From: Cornus controversa
Taxonomy: Eukaryota > Streptophyta > Magnoliopsida > Cornales > Cornaceae
DNA: 64,000 nt
Direction: 5' to 3'
NCBI GenBank assembly: GCA_026545225.1
Contig: CM048847.1
Span: 3,162,001-3,226,000 of the forward strand
In this document: in pieces, positions 23,001-34,081 of the stretch
How the letters are laid out: every line of letters starts with the position of its first letter
How positions within the stretch are numbered: the first letter of the stretch is position 1
The notes under the pieces: generated by a model
The model's input: only the letters and a program-made list of their open reading frames with translations
Database searches by the model: none
Told to the model about the DNA's origin: nothing
Translations under genes and position numbers: made by a program

Positions 23001-26000
23001 TCAAAACAACTCAAATGAAACAAGTTTAAAATGGTCGGTAGCTTGCTAATTGTTTCCTTTAGATGTCCAAACGGTCGAACTTGGAACGAAGCACCATACG
23101 GATGTGATGAAGATCGGATTGACATGTTCGTCACTTCTTTTGGATGCTTTGATGGTCTAATATGGAAAAAAGAAACTTACGATTCTGATTATGGCACGAT
23201 TTCTCAAGGAATGGGTTTTTGAATCAGAAGAACTCAAACTAAACTTGTTTAATATCCTTGATAGCTTGGGAATTGTTTCTTTTACTTTTCCAGATGGTTG
23301 AAGTTGGCATAGAGCACCATACGGTTGTGATCATTCATGAGTGCAGCAAGGAATTACTATTTTTGATTCAGGATGTCCTGATGGTTGAATTTGACATAAA
23401 GCAATGTATAATTCTAAGTATGGCACGATTTCACGTGGATTGGACTTTTCGAATCAGGACAAGTAAAACGAAACAAGTTCGAAACCGTTGTTGTCATTCT
23501 CTATTTTTCTGAACATCCAGATGGTCAATTCTAGCACAAAGCGCCATACGGTTGTCGTCATGCCTGATTATTACAAGCAATTGTTCTTTTTGACTCAGAA
23601 CAACTCAGACAAACATGGATGAAGATCGGATCGACATGCTCGTCGTTTCTTTGGGACGCTTTGATGGTTTCATTTAGAAAAAAGTAGCGTACGATTAGTA
23701 TTATGGCACGACTTCTCTTGGAATGCGGTTTTCGAATCAAAACAACTCAAATGAACCAAGTTTAAAATGGTCGATAGCTTGCTAATTGTTTCCTTTAGAT
23801 GTCCAAACGGTCGAACTTGGAACGAAGCACCATACGGTTGTGATGAAGATCGGATTGACATGTTCGTCACTTCTTTTGGATGCTTTGATGGTCTAATATG
23901 GAAAAAAGAAACTTACGATTCTGATTATGGCACGATTTCTCAAGGAATGGGTTTTTGAATCAGAAGAACTCAAACTAAACTTGTTTAAAATCCTTGATAG
24001 CTTGGGAATTGTTTCTTTTACTTTTCCAGATGGTTGAAGTTGGCATAGAGCACCATACGGTTGTGATCATTCATGAGTGCAGCAAGGAATTACTATTTTT
24101 GATTCAGGACGTCCTGATGGTTGAATTTGGCATAAAGCAATGTATAATTCTAAGTATGGCACGATTTCACGTGGATTGGGACTTTTCGAATCAGTACAAG
24201 TCAAACGAAACAAGTTCGAAACCGTTGTTGTCATTCTCTATTCTTCTGGACATCCAAATGGTCAATTCTAGCACAAAGCGCCATACGGTTGTCGTCATGC
24301 CTGATTATTGCAAGCAATTGTTCTTTACGACTCAGAACAACTCAAACCAACATGGATGAAGATCGGATCGACATGCTCGTCGTTTCTTCGGGACGCTTTG
24401 ATGGTTTTATTTAGAAAAAAAGCATCGTACGATTAGTATTATGGTACGACTTCTCTGGGAATGTGATTTTCTAATCAAAACAACTCAAATGAAACAAGTT
24501 TAAAATGGTTGGTAGCTTGCTAATTGTTTCCGCTAGATGTCCAAACGGTCGAATTTGGAACAACGCACCATACGGTTGTGATGAAGTTCGGATTGACATG
24601 TTCGCCACTTCTTTTGGATGCTTTGATGGTCTAATATAGAAAAAAGAAACTTACGATTCTGATTTTGGCACGACTTCTCAAGGAATGGGTTTTTGAATCA
24701 GAACAACTCAAACTAAACTTGTTTAAAATCCTTGATAGCTTGGGAATTGTTTCTTTTACTTTTCCAGATGGTTGAAGTTGGCATAGAGCACCATACGGTT
24801 GTGATCATTCATGAGTGCAGCAAGGAATTACTATTTTTGATTCAGGACGTCCTGATGGTTGAATTTGGCATAAAGCAATGTATAATTCTAAGTATGGCAC
24901 GATTTCACGTGGATTGGGACTTTTCGAATCAGGACAAGTAAAACGAAACAAGTTCGAAACCGTTGTTGTCATTCTCTATTTTTCTGAACATCCAGATGGT
25001 CAATTCTAGCACAAAGCGCCATACGGTTGTCGTCATGCCTGATTATTACAAGCAATTGTTCTTTTCGACTCAGAACAAGTCAAACAAACATGGATGAAGA
25101 TCGGATCGACATGCTCGTCGTTTCTTTGGGACGCTTTGATAGTTTCATTTAGAAAAAACCAGCGTACGATTAGTATTATGGCACGACTTCTCTTGGAATG
25201 CGGTTTTCGAATCAAAACAACTCAAATGAAACAAGTTTAAAATGGTCGGTAGCTTGCTAATTGTTTCCTTTAGATGTCCAAACGGTCGAACTTGGAACGA
25301 AGCACCATACGGATGTGATGAAGATCGGATTGACATGTTCGTCACTTCTTTTGGATGCTTTGATGGTCTAATATGGAAAAAAGAAACTTACGATTCTGAT
25401 TATGGCACGATTTCTCAAGGAATGGGTTTTTGAATCAGAAGAACTCAAACTAAACTTGTTTAATATCCTTGATAGCTTGGGAATTGTTTCTTTTACTTTT
25501 CCAGATGGTTGAAGTTGGCATAGAGCACCATACGGTTGTGATCATTCATGAGTGTAGCAAGGAATTACTATTTTTGATTCAGGACGTCCTGATGGTTGAA
25601 TTTGGCATAAAGCAATGTATAATTCTAAGTATGGCACGATTTCACGTGGATTGGGACTTTTCGAATCAGGACAAGTAAAACGAAACAAGTTCGAAACCGT
25701 TGTTGTCATTCTCTATTTTTCTGAACATCCAGATGGTCAATTCTAGCACAAAGCGCCATACGGTTGTCGTCATGCCTGATTATTACAAGCAATTGTTCTT
25801 TTCGACTCAGAACAAGTCAAACAAAAATGGATGAAGATCGGATCGACATGCTCGTCGTTTCTTTGGGACGCTTTGATGGTTTCATTTAGAAAAAACCAGC
25901 GTACGATTAGTATTATGGCACGACTTCTCTTGGAATGCGGTTTTCGAATCAAAACAACTCAAATGAAACAAGTTTAAAATGGTCGGTAGCTTGCTAATTG

Positions 26001-29000
26001 TTTCCTTTAGATGTCCAAACGGTCGAACTTGGAACGAAGCACCATACGGATGTGATGAAGATCGGATTGACATGTTCGTCACTTCTTTTGGATGCTTTGA
26101 TGGTCTAATATGGAAAAAAGAAACTTACGATTCTGATTATGGCACGATTTCTCAAGGAATGGGTTTTTGAATCAGAAGAACTCAAACTAAACTTGTTTAA
26201 AATCCTTGATAGCTTGGGAATTGTTTCTTTTACTTTTCCAGATGGTTGAAGTTGGCATAGAGCACCATACGGTTGTGATCATTCATGAGTGCAGCAAGGA
26301 ATTACTATTTTTGATTCAGGACGTCCTGATGGTTGAATTTGGCATAAAGCAATGTATAATTCTAAGTATGGCACGATTTCACGTGGATTGGGACTTTTCG
26401 AATCAGGACAAGTAAAACGAAACAAGTTCGAAACCGTTGTTGTCATTCTCTATTTTTCTGAACATCCAGATAGTAAATTCTAGCACAAAGCGCCATACGG
26501 TTGTCGTCATGCCTGATTATTACAAGCAATTGTTCTTTTCGATTCAGAACAACTCAAACAAACATGGATGAAGATCGGATCGACATGCTCGTCGTTTCTT
26601 TGGGACGCTTTGATGGTTTCATTTAGAAAAAAGTAGCGTACGATTTGTATTATGGCACGACTTCTCTTGGAATGCGGTTTTCGAATCAAAACAACTCAAA
26701 TGAACCAAGTTTAAAATGGTCGATAGCTTGCTAATTATTTCCTTTAGATGTCCAAACGGTCCAACTTGGAACGAAGCACCATACGGTTGTGATGAAGATC
26801 GGATTGACATGTTCGTCACTTCTTTTGGATGCTTTGATGGTCTAATATGGAAAAAAGAAACTTACGATTCTGATTATGGCACGATTTCTCAAGGAATGGG
26901 TTTTTGAATCAGAAGAACTCAAACTAAACTTGTTTAAAATCCTTGATAGCTTGGGAATTGTTTCTTTTACTTTTCCAGATGGTTGAAGTTGGCATAGAGC
27001 ACCATACGGTTGTGATCATTCATGAGTGCAGCAAGGAATTACTATTTTTGATTCAGGACGTCCTGATGGTTGAATTTGGCATAAAGCAATGTATAATTCT
27101 AAGTATGGCACGATTTCACGTGGATTGGGACTTTTCGAATCAGTACAAGTCAAACGAAACAAGTTCGAAACCGTTGTTGTCATTCTCTATTCTTCTGGAC
27201 ATCCAAATGGTCAATTCTAGCACAAAGCGCCATACGGTTGTCGTCATGCCTGATTATTGCAAGCAATTGTTCTTTACGACTCAGAACAACTCAAACCAAC
27301 ATGGATGAAGATCGGATCGACATGCTCGTCGTTTCTTTGGGGCGCTTTGATGGTTTTATTTAGAAAAAAAGCATCGTACGATTAGTATTATGCTACGACT
27401 TCTCTGGGAATGTGATTTCCTAATCAAAACAACTCAAATGAAACAAGTTTAAAATGGTTGGTAGCTTGCTAATTGTTTCCGCTAGATGTCCAAACGGTCG
27501 AATTTGGAACAACGCACCATACGGTTGTGATGAAGTTCGGATTGACATGTTCGCCACTTCTTTTGGATGCTTTGATGGTCTAATATAGAAAAAAGAAACT
27601 TACGATTCTGATTATGGCACGACTTCTCAAGGAATGGGTTTTTGAATCAGAACAACTCAAACTAAACTTGTTTAAAATCCTTGATAGCTTGGGAATTGTT
27701 TCTTTTACTTTTCCAGATGGTTGAAGTTGGCATAGAGCACCATACGGTTGTGATCATTCATGAGTGCAGCAAGGAATTACTATTTTTGATTCAGGACGTC
27801 CTGATGGTTGAATTTGGCATAAAGCAATGTATAATTCTAAGTATGGCACGATTTCACGTGGATTGGGACTTTTCGAATCAGGACAAGTAAAACGAAACAA
27901 GTTCGAAATCGTTGTTGTCATTCTCTATTTTTCTGAACATCCAGATAGTAAATTCTAGCACAAAGCGCCATACGGTTGTCGTCATGCCTGATTATTACAA
28001 GCAATTGTTCTTTTCGACTCAGAACAACTCAAACAAACATGGATGAAGATCGGATCGACATGCTCGTCGTTTCTTCGGGACGCTTTGATGGTTTCGTTTA
28101 GAAAAAACCAGCGTACGATTAGTATTATGGCACGACTTCTCTTGGAATGCGGTTTTCGAATCAAAACAACTCAAATGAAACAAGTTTAAAATGGTCGGTA
28201 GCTTGCTAATTGTTTCCGTTAGATGTCCAAACGGTCGAACTTGGAACGAAGCACCATACGGATGTGATGAAGATCGGATTGACATGTTCGTCACTTCTTT
28301 TGGATGCTTTGATGGTCTAATATGGAAAAAAGAAACTTACGATTCTGATTATGGCACGATTTCTTAAGGAATGGGTTTTTGAATCAGAAGAACTCAAACT
28401 AAACTTGTTTAAAATCCTTGATAGCTTGGGAATTGTTTCTTTTACTTTTCCAGATGGTTGAAGTTGGCATAGAGCACCATACGGTTGTGATCATTCATGA
28501 GTGCAGCAAGGAATTACTATTTTTGATTCAGGACGTCCTGATGGTTGAATTTGGCATAAAGCAATGTATAATTCTAAGTATGGCACGATTTCACGTGGAT
28601 TGGGACTTTTCGAATCAGTACAAGTCAAACGAAACAAGTTCGAAACTGTTGTTGTCATTCTCTATTCTTCTGGACATCCAAATGGTCAATTCTAGCACAA
28701 AGCGCCATACGGTTGTCGTCATGCCTGATTATTGCAAGCAATTGTTCTTTACGACTCAGAACAACTCAAACCAACATGGATGAAGATCGGATCGACATGC
28801 TCGTCGTTTCTTTGGGGCGCTTTGACGGTTTTATTTAGAAAAAAAGCATCGTACGATTAGTATTATGGTACGACTTCTCTGGGAATGTGATTTTCTAATC
28901 AAAACAACTCAAATGAAACAAGTTTAAAATGGTTGGTAGCTTGCTAATTGTTTCCGCTAGATGTCCAAACGGTCGAATTTGGAACAACGCACCATACGGT

Positions 29001-31178
29001 TGTGATGAAGTTCGGATTGACATGTTCGCCACTTCTTTTGGATGCTTTGATGGTCTAATATAGAAAAAAGAAACTTACGATTCTGATTATGGCACGACTT
29101 CTCAAGGAATGGGTTTTTGAATCAGAACAACTCAAACTAAACTTGTTTAAAATCCTTGATAGCTTGGGAATAGTTTCTTTTACTTTTCCAGATGGTTGAA
29201 GTTGGCATAGAGCACCATACGGTTGTGATCATTCATGAGTGCAGCAAGGAATTACTATTTTTGACTCAGGACGTCCTGATGGTTGAATTTGACATAAAGC
29301 AATGTATAATTCTAAGTATGGCACGATTTCACGTGGATTGGGACTTTTCGAATCAGGACAAGTAAAACGAAACAAGTTCGAAACCGTTGTTGTCATTCTC
29401 TATTTTTCTGAACATCCAGATGGTCAATTCTAGCACAAAGCGCCATACGGTTGTCGTCATGCCTGATTATTACAAGCAATTGTTCTTTTCGACTCAGAAC
29501 AAGTCAAACAAAAATGGATGAAGATCGGATCGACATGCTCGTCGTTTCTTTGGGACGCTTTGATGGTTTCATTTAGAAAAAACCAGCGTACGATTAGTAT
29601 TATGGCACGACTTCTCTTGGAATGCGGTTTTCGAATCAAAACAACTCAAATGAAACAAGTTTAAAATGGTCGGTAGCTTGCTAATTGTTTCCTTTAGATG
29701 TCCAAACGGTCGAACTTGGAACGAAGCACCATACGGATGTGATGAAGATCGGATTGACATGTTCGTCACTTCTTTTGGATGCTTTGATGGTCTAATATGG
29801 AAAAAAGAAACTTACGATTCTGATTATGGCACGATTTCTCAAGGAATGGGTTTTTGAATCAGAAGAACTCAAACTAAACTTGTTTAATATCCTTGATAGC
29901 TTGGGAATTGTTTCTTTTCCTTTTCCAGATGGTTGAAGTTGGCATAGAGCACCATACGGTTGTGATCATTCATGAGTGCAGCAAGGAATTACTATTTTTG
30001 ATTCAGGACGTCCTGATGGTTGAATTTGGCATAAAGCAATGTATAATTCTAAGTATGGCACGATTTCACGTGGATTGGGACTTTTCGAATCAGTACAAGT
30101 CAAACGAAACAAGTTCGAAACCGTTGTTGTCATTCTCTATTCTTCTGGACATCCAAATGGTCAATTCTAGCACAAAGCGCCATACGGTTGTCGTCATGCC
30201 TGATTATTGCAAGCAATTGTTCTTTACGACTCAGAACAACTCAAACAAACATGGATGAAGATCGGATCGACATGCTCGTCGTTTCTTTGGGACGCTTTGA
30301 TGGTTTCATTTAGAAAAAAGTAGCGTACGATTTGTATTATGGCACGACTTCTCTTGGAATGCGGTTTTCGAATCAAAACAACTCAAATGAACCAAGTTTA
30401 AAATGGTCGATAGCTTGCTAATTATTTCCTTTAGATGTCCAAACGGTCCAACTTGGAACGAAGCACCATACGGTTGTGATGAAGATCGGATTGACATGTT
30501 CGTCACTTCTTTTGGATGCTTTGATGGTCTAATATGGAAAAAAGAAACTTACGATTCTGATTATGGCACGATTTCTCAAGGAATGGGTTTTTGAATCAGA
30601 AGAACTCAAACTAAACTTGTTTAAAATCCTTGATAGCTTGGGAATTGTTTCTTTTACTTTTCCAGATGGTTGAAGTTGGCATAGAGCACCATACGGTTGT
30701 GATCATTCATGAGTGCAGCAAGGAATTACTATTTTTGATTCAGGACGTCCTGATGGTTGAATTTGGCATAAAGCAATGTATAATTCTAAGTATGGCACGA
30801 TTTCACGTGGATTTGGACTTTTCGAATCAGTACAAGTCAAACGAAACAAGTTCGAAACCGTTGTTGTCATTCTCTATTCTTCTGGACATCCAAATGGTCA
30901 ATTCTAGCACAAAGAGCCATACGGTTGTCGTCATGCCTGATTATTGCAAGCAATTGTTCTTTACGACTCAGAACAACTCAAACCAACATGGATGAAGATC
31001 GGATCGACATGCTCGTCGTTTCTTTGGGGCGCTTTGATGGTTTTATTTAGAAAAAAAGCATCGTACGATTAGTATTATGGTACGACTTCTCTGGGAATGT
31101 GATTTTCTAATCAAAACAACTCAAATGAAACAAGTTTAAAATGGTTGGTAGCTTGCTAATTGTTTCCGCTAGATGTCC
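20078..31178. repeat. 737-bp tandem satellite, middle segment (about 15 units)
   Basis: Units recur every 736-738 bp; a convenient marker, GATAGCTTGGGAATTG, begins at 20312, 21048, 21784, 22522 and so on. Each unit holds three related blocks marked by CCATACGGTTGT (for example 20147, 20370 and 20597), spaced about 223, 227 and 286 bp. The third block is longer because it carries a second copy of the GATGAAGATCGG segment (20671, compare 20159). Unit subfamilies are interleaved, and 21047-23258 is repeated as 23258-25469. Frames of 60-121 codons recur in every unit but have no domain that I recognise and change frame and length between units, so I do not call genes. Confidence 0.97.
31174..31178. 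repeat. Target-site duplication TGTCC (left copy; right copy 41813-41817)
   Basis: TGTCC of the satellite word AGATGTCCAAACGG is present on both sides of the 31179-41812 element, next to TG and CA termini. It defines the insertion exactly. Confidence 0.95.
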
Positions 31179-31555
31179 TGTAACGCCCCGATCCCCCGTC
31201 TCCCGGGCAACCGGAGGTTAACCCGTCCATTAGTCCCAATGGACCCTCATTACCCTTATTCCCCGCGGAAGCTTAACCAAATTCTTGCATATGAATGCAC
31301 ACAAATCCATCTTAACCAACCCCCATGGGCCCTACATCAAATAACACACCTTAGTGAACATTTACACGCCCACACTTTTAAGAATCACTCACTTTCGAGC
31401 CTCAAAACTTTCTGTGATTGGAATATGGAACTGAGACTTACTCCATTGGATAGAGAATCCAAAAATACTCAAGTTCAAAAAAAACCACGCTCAATTCCGA
31501 TCTAGAACGAAGAAATCACGTCAAAATGAAGTTTTGGAAAAAGCTGTGAATAGTA

Positions 31556-31802
31556 ATTTCGATTAATCGAAAATGGACTTCGATTGATCGAAATTAAATT
31601 TCGATTAATCGAAATTCTTGCGAAATTTTCACCCTCTCGGGACCTCAGACCTGCAATATTTCGATTGATCGAAACTGGGACTTCGATTGATCGAAATTCT
31701 CTGTATCTGGACTCTAAAAATCACCATAAATCATCACCCTTTCGATCAATCGAAATGGGGGTTTCGATTGATCGAAATAGGCATCTCGATTGATCGAAAT
31801 GC
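31556..31802 (-). repeat. Palindrome cluster in the Tekay 3' LTR (eight copies)
   Basis: Eight TTTCGAT(T/C)(A/G)ATCGAAA-like sites. They include a perfect 16-bp palindrome at 31557-31572 and a perfect 20-bp one at 31597-31616. The same cluster is at 39334-39580 in the 5' LTR, and a diverged counterpart is at 19454-19701 in the solo LTR. Confidence 0.85.
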
Positions 31803-32517
31803 ACTACCCGGGACCTCCAACAACCATGTATATGATTCATTTGAAGCCCAATCAACATCCTATCATCCTAGAACCCCTCAAACATGATTAAGAACATAAA
31901 TGGAAGGTTCCAACATCAATCAAACTCTCAAGATCACATCCATAATTGAATTATACATCAAAATGAATCATTTTCCTCCACAACCACACTTCATTCACAA
32001 TAAAGGCATCCTCAAATGAACAAGATGCCACCATGGGCGTTACATATATTAAACCGTTGTCTTTTCACACCCAACAAGTTTAAAATCCCATACATACATC
32101 CAAATTACATATGTCCAAAGTACAACCACAACAAAAAGGGAAGTCACATGCCACAAGCCGGCATGGATAGCCACAAAAATGATCAAAACTCAAAAGATAG
32201 CAAAACCACCACTAGAGCTCCACTTGGACACTCATGTCCCATCCGTCATCGGCGCTTTATCTGTAAAAGAGTTTATAATAAAGGGGTGAGCACCACTGCG
32301 GCTCAGTAAAGGTTTCCCAACCCTTCTAAGTGCCGACCCGACACGACCGACATGGAATGCATATGAATACACTACATGCCACGTCCACAATCTCACAAAC
32401 ACATCAATAATAGCAATTAAAGAGGATTGCACATATGAAGAATCATGTATAACATGTTCAAACATAAAAGCATTAAAGTGAGTAAATGCTCTCTCTCTCG
32501 GTCCTCATCCGATGCCC

Positions 32518-32841
32518 TACATGATTGGTCCGCTCCGAGGATCATGTAACCTTGGACAACTCCGATAACATCCAATGACCGGGACAACTCCGAAGGGTCA
32601 TTCTACCATAGCAATATATGGGATTGCCATAGAGTGAGGGGGCAACTCCGAGGCTCACGACTCATGGACATTCTCCGATAATCATCCTATGACCGGGACA
32701 ACTCCGAAAGGTCATTAGTATTGGACATACTCCGATCCTAGGCATTAAGCCTTAGTATGGCGGGTCCACTCCGAGGGCCATACATAGTGGATAATTTTAC
32801 CACCTTTCACAACACGGTTGGACTACTCCGAAGCCCCGTGT
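32518..32841 (-). repeat. Hairpin series in the Tekay 3' LTR (six clear members)
   Basis: Pairs on the + strand are TACATGAT/ATCATGTA (32518-32548), ATGACC/GGTCAT (32575-32601), GTGAG/CTCAC (32634-32658), ATGACC/GGTCAT (32689-32715), GTATGG/CCATAC (32755-32783) and ACACGG/CCGTGT (32812-32841). Loops all contain CTCCGA, the complement of TCGGAG. The copy in the 5' LTR is at 40296-40619. Confidence 0.8.
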
Positions 32842-34034
32842 ACCTCTTTTGCGTCATTTTTCCCGCAACTTCCCACATATGCAATATGAATGCATAAACA
32901 CATGATATTTTGTTTTCATGCTCAACTCATGCTCATTGATACTAAAAAGAAGTAATAAGCATATTTTTCATCACCACATACCACATATAGCACATATATG
33001 TAAAACACATGCATATATCATCTCATATGCATACAACGTCAAAATTAGCATATTTTACTCATGCTACATTCAATGCATAATTTTAGCACATAGAACTAAA
33101 CATGCATTCAACAACCACATTCCCACATATAATCATATATATGACACTTGGTACACATTTTTCCACATATACATCAAATTGAGCACATAATGCCTATGTA
33201 TCAATTTCTTGCACTCATATACTTCAAACCCACATGCCACCACCAACACAATATACACAATTGTGAAAAGATAGGACTCTAGAGAAGAAGAAAACATAAC
33301 TTTCTACACCTCTCACCATCCTAAAGCATGTGAAACACAACCTACACCTCTCTTCTTCACCCGAAACCCTAGAATCGACAATTAGAAGAGAAGAAGAACC
33401 CCTACCTCGAAAATGAAGGCCTTTCAAGCACTTCACCAATTTTCCAGCGGAGTCTACCTTGCCGAATAACCACTTTGTTCGGTTCAAAGGGAAGCCCTAG
33501 CCGTCCCCTACGTATCTCCCTCCTTCGGCGAGTCTTGAATCTAAGCCGAACGGGTCCGAAATGTAGAGAGAAGGGAGAGCTATGAAGATGGAGAGCTTTA
33601 GAGAGAGAAAGAGGCGTGAGATATGGCTGGGACTCTCAGCCACTGATATTTAAAATATCTAGGGTTTGCAAAAAGACCAAAATGCCCTCGGGCCACTTAA
33701 CGTACCTTCCCGGACTCCTTTTTCGATTCCGAAAACTCCTACGGTCTCGAAATCACTTCCTCTACTCTCTAAATATTTCATCTCATCCATTCTCAAAAGT
33801 AAATATTTTCAAGAATTTTCCGGATTTCCGGGCCCACTTAAGTCGCACCTCGGGCCCCGGTTTGACCAAAAAGTCAAACTTCTCCAATTCTCTCGAAAAC
33901 TTCCCAAAACCTTAAAAACACTTCCCAAACATGTTTCCCACACTCAAAACATGTTAAACACCACTCAAAATGCATTTATGGCAATTATAATGCGAAAAAT
34001 GCAAAACCGGCCAAAATTGGTCACGGCCTCTACA

Positions 34035-34070
34035 ACCTCCCCCCCTTAAGGGAATTTCGTCCCCGAAATT
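34035..34070 (-). other. Polypurine tract and adjacent TTTCGGGGACGAAA motif
   Basis: On the minus strand TTAAGGGGGGGAGGT lies directly before the 3' LTR start TGTAGAGG. Just upstream is AATTTCGGGGACGAAATT, a small inverted repeat I recall as common near the polypurine tract of plant chromoviruses. Element X has the same pair before its second LTR. Confidence 0.9.
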
Positions 34071-34081
34071 AGAAACATACC

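Larger units (their letters stand above)
31179..34034 (-). repeat. Tekay element 3' LTR (2856 bp)
   Basis: It matches 38957-41812 almost base for base (offset 7778). It contains the palindrome cluster, the conserved CCATGCCGGC block, the intron-like acceptor, the hairpin series, AT-rich sequence (about 32880-33220), the donor-like word, the leader and the TATA-like site. Small frames in it are repeated exactly in the other LTR and are not genes. Confidence 0.97.

Noticed and set aside
20311-31000. Recurring open frames of 60-139 codons in the satellite on both strands (for example starting MIAWELFLLLFQ or MIRKPHSKRS)
   Set aside because: They repeat because the DNA repeats. Length and frame change between units, both strands are open at once, and no domain or coding-like constraint is visible.
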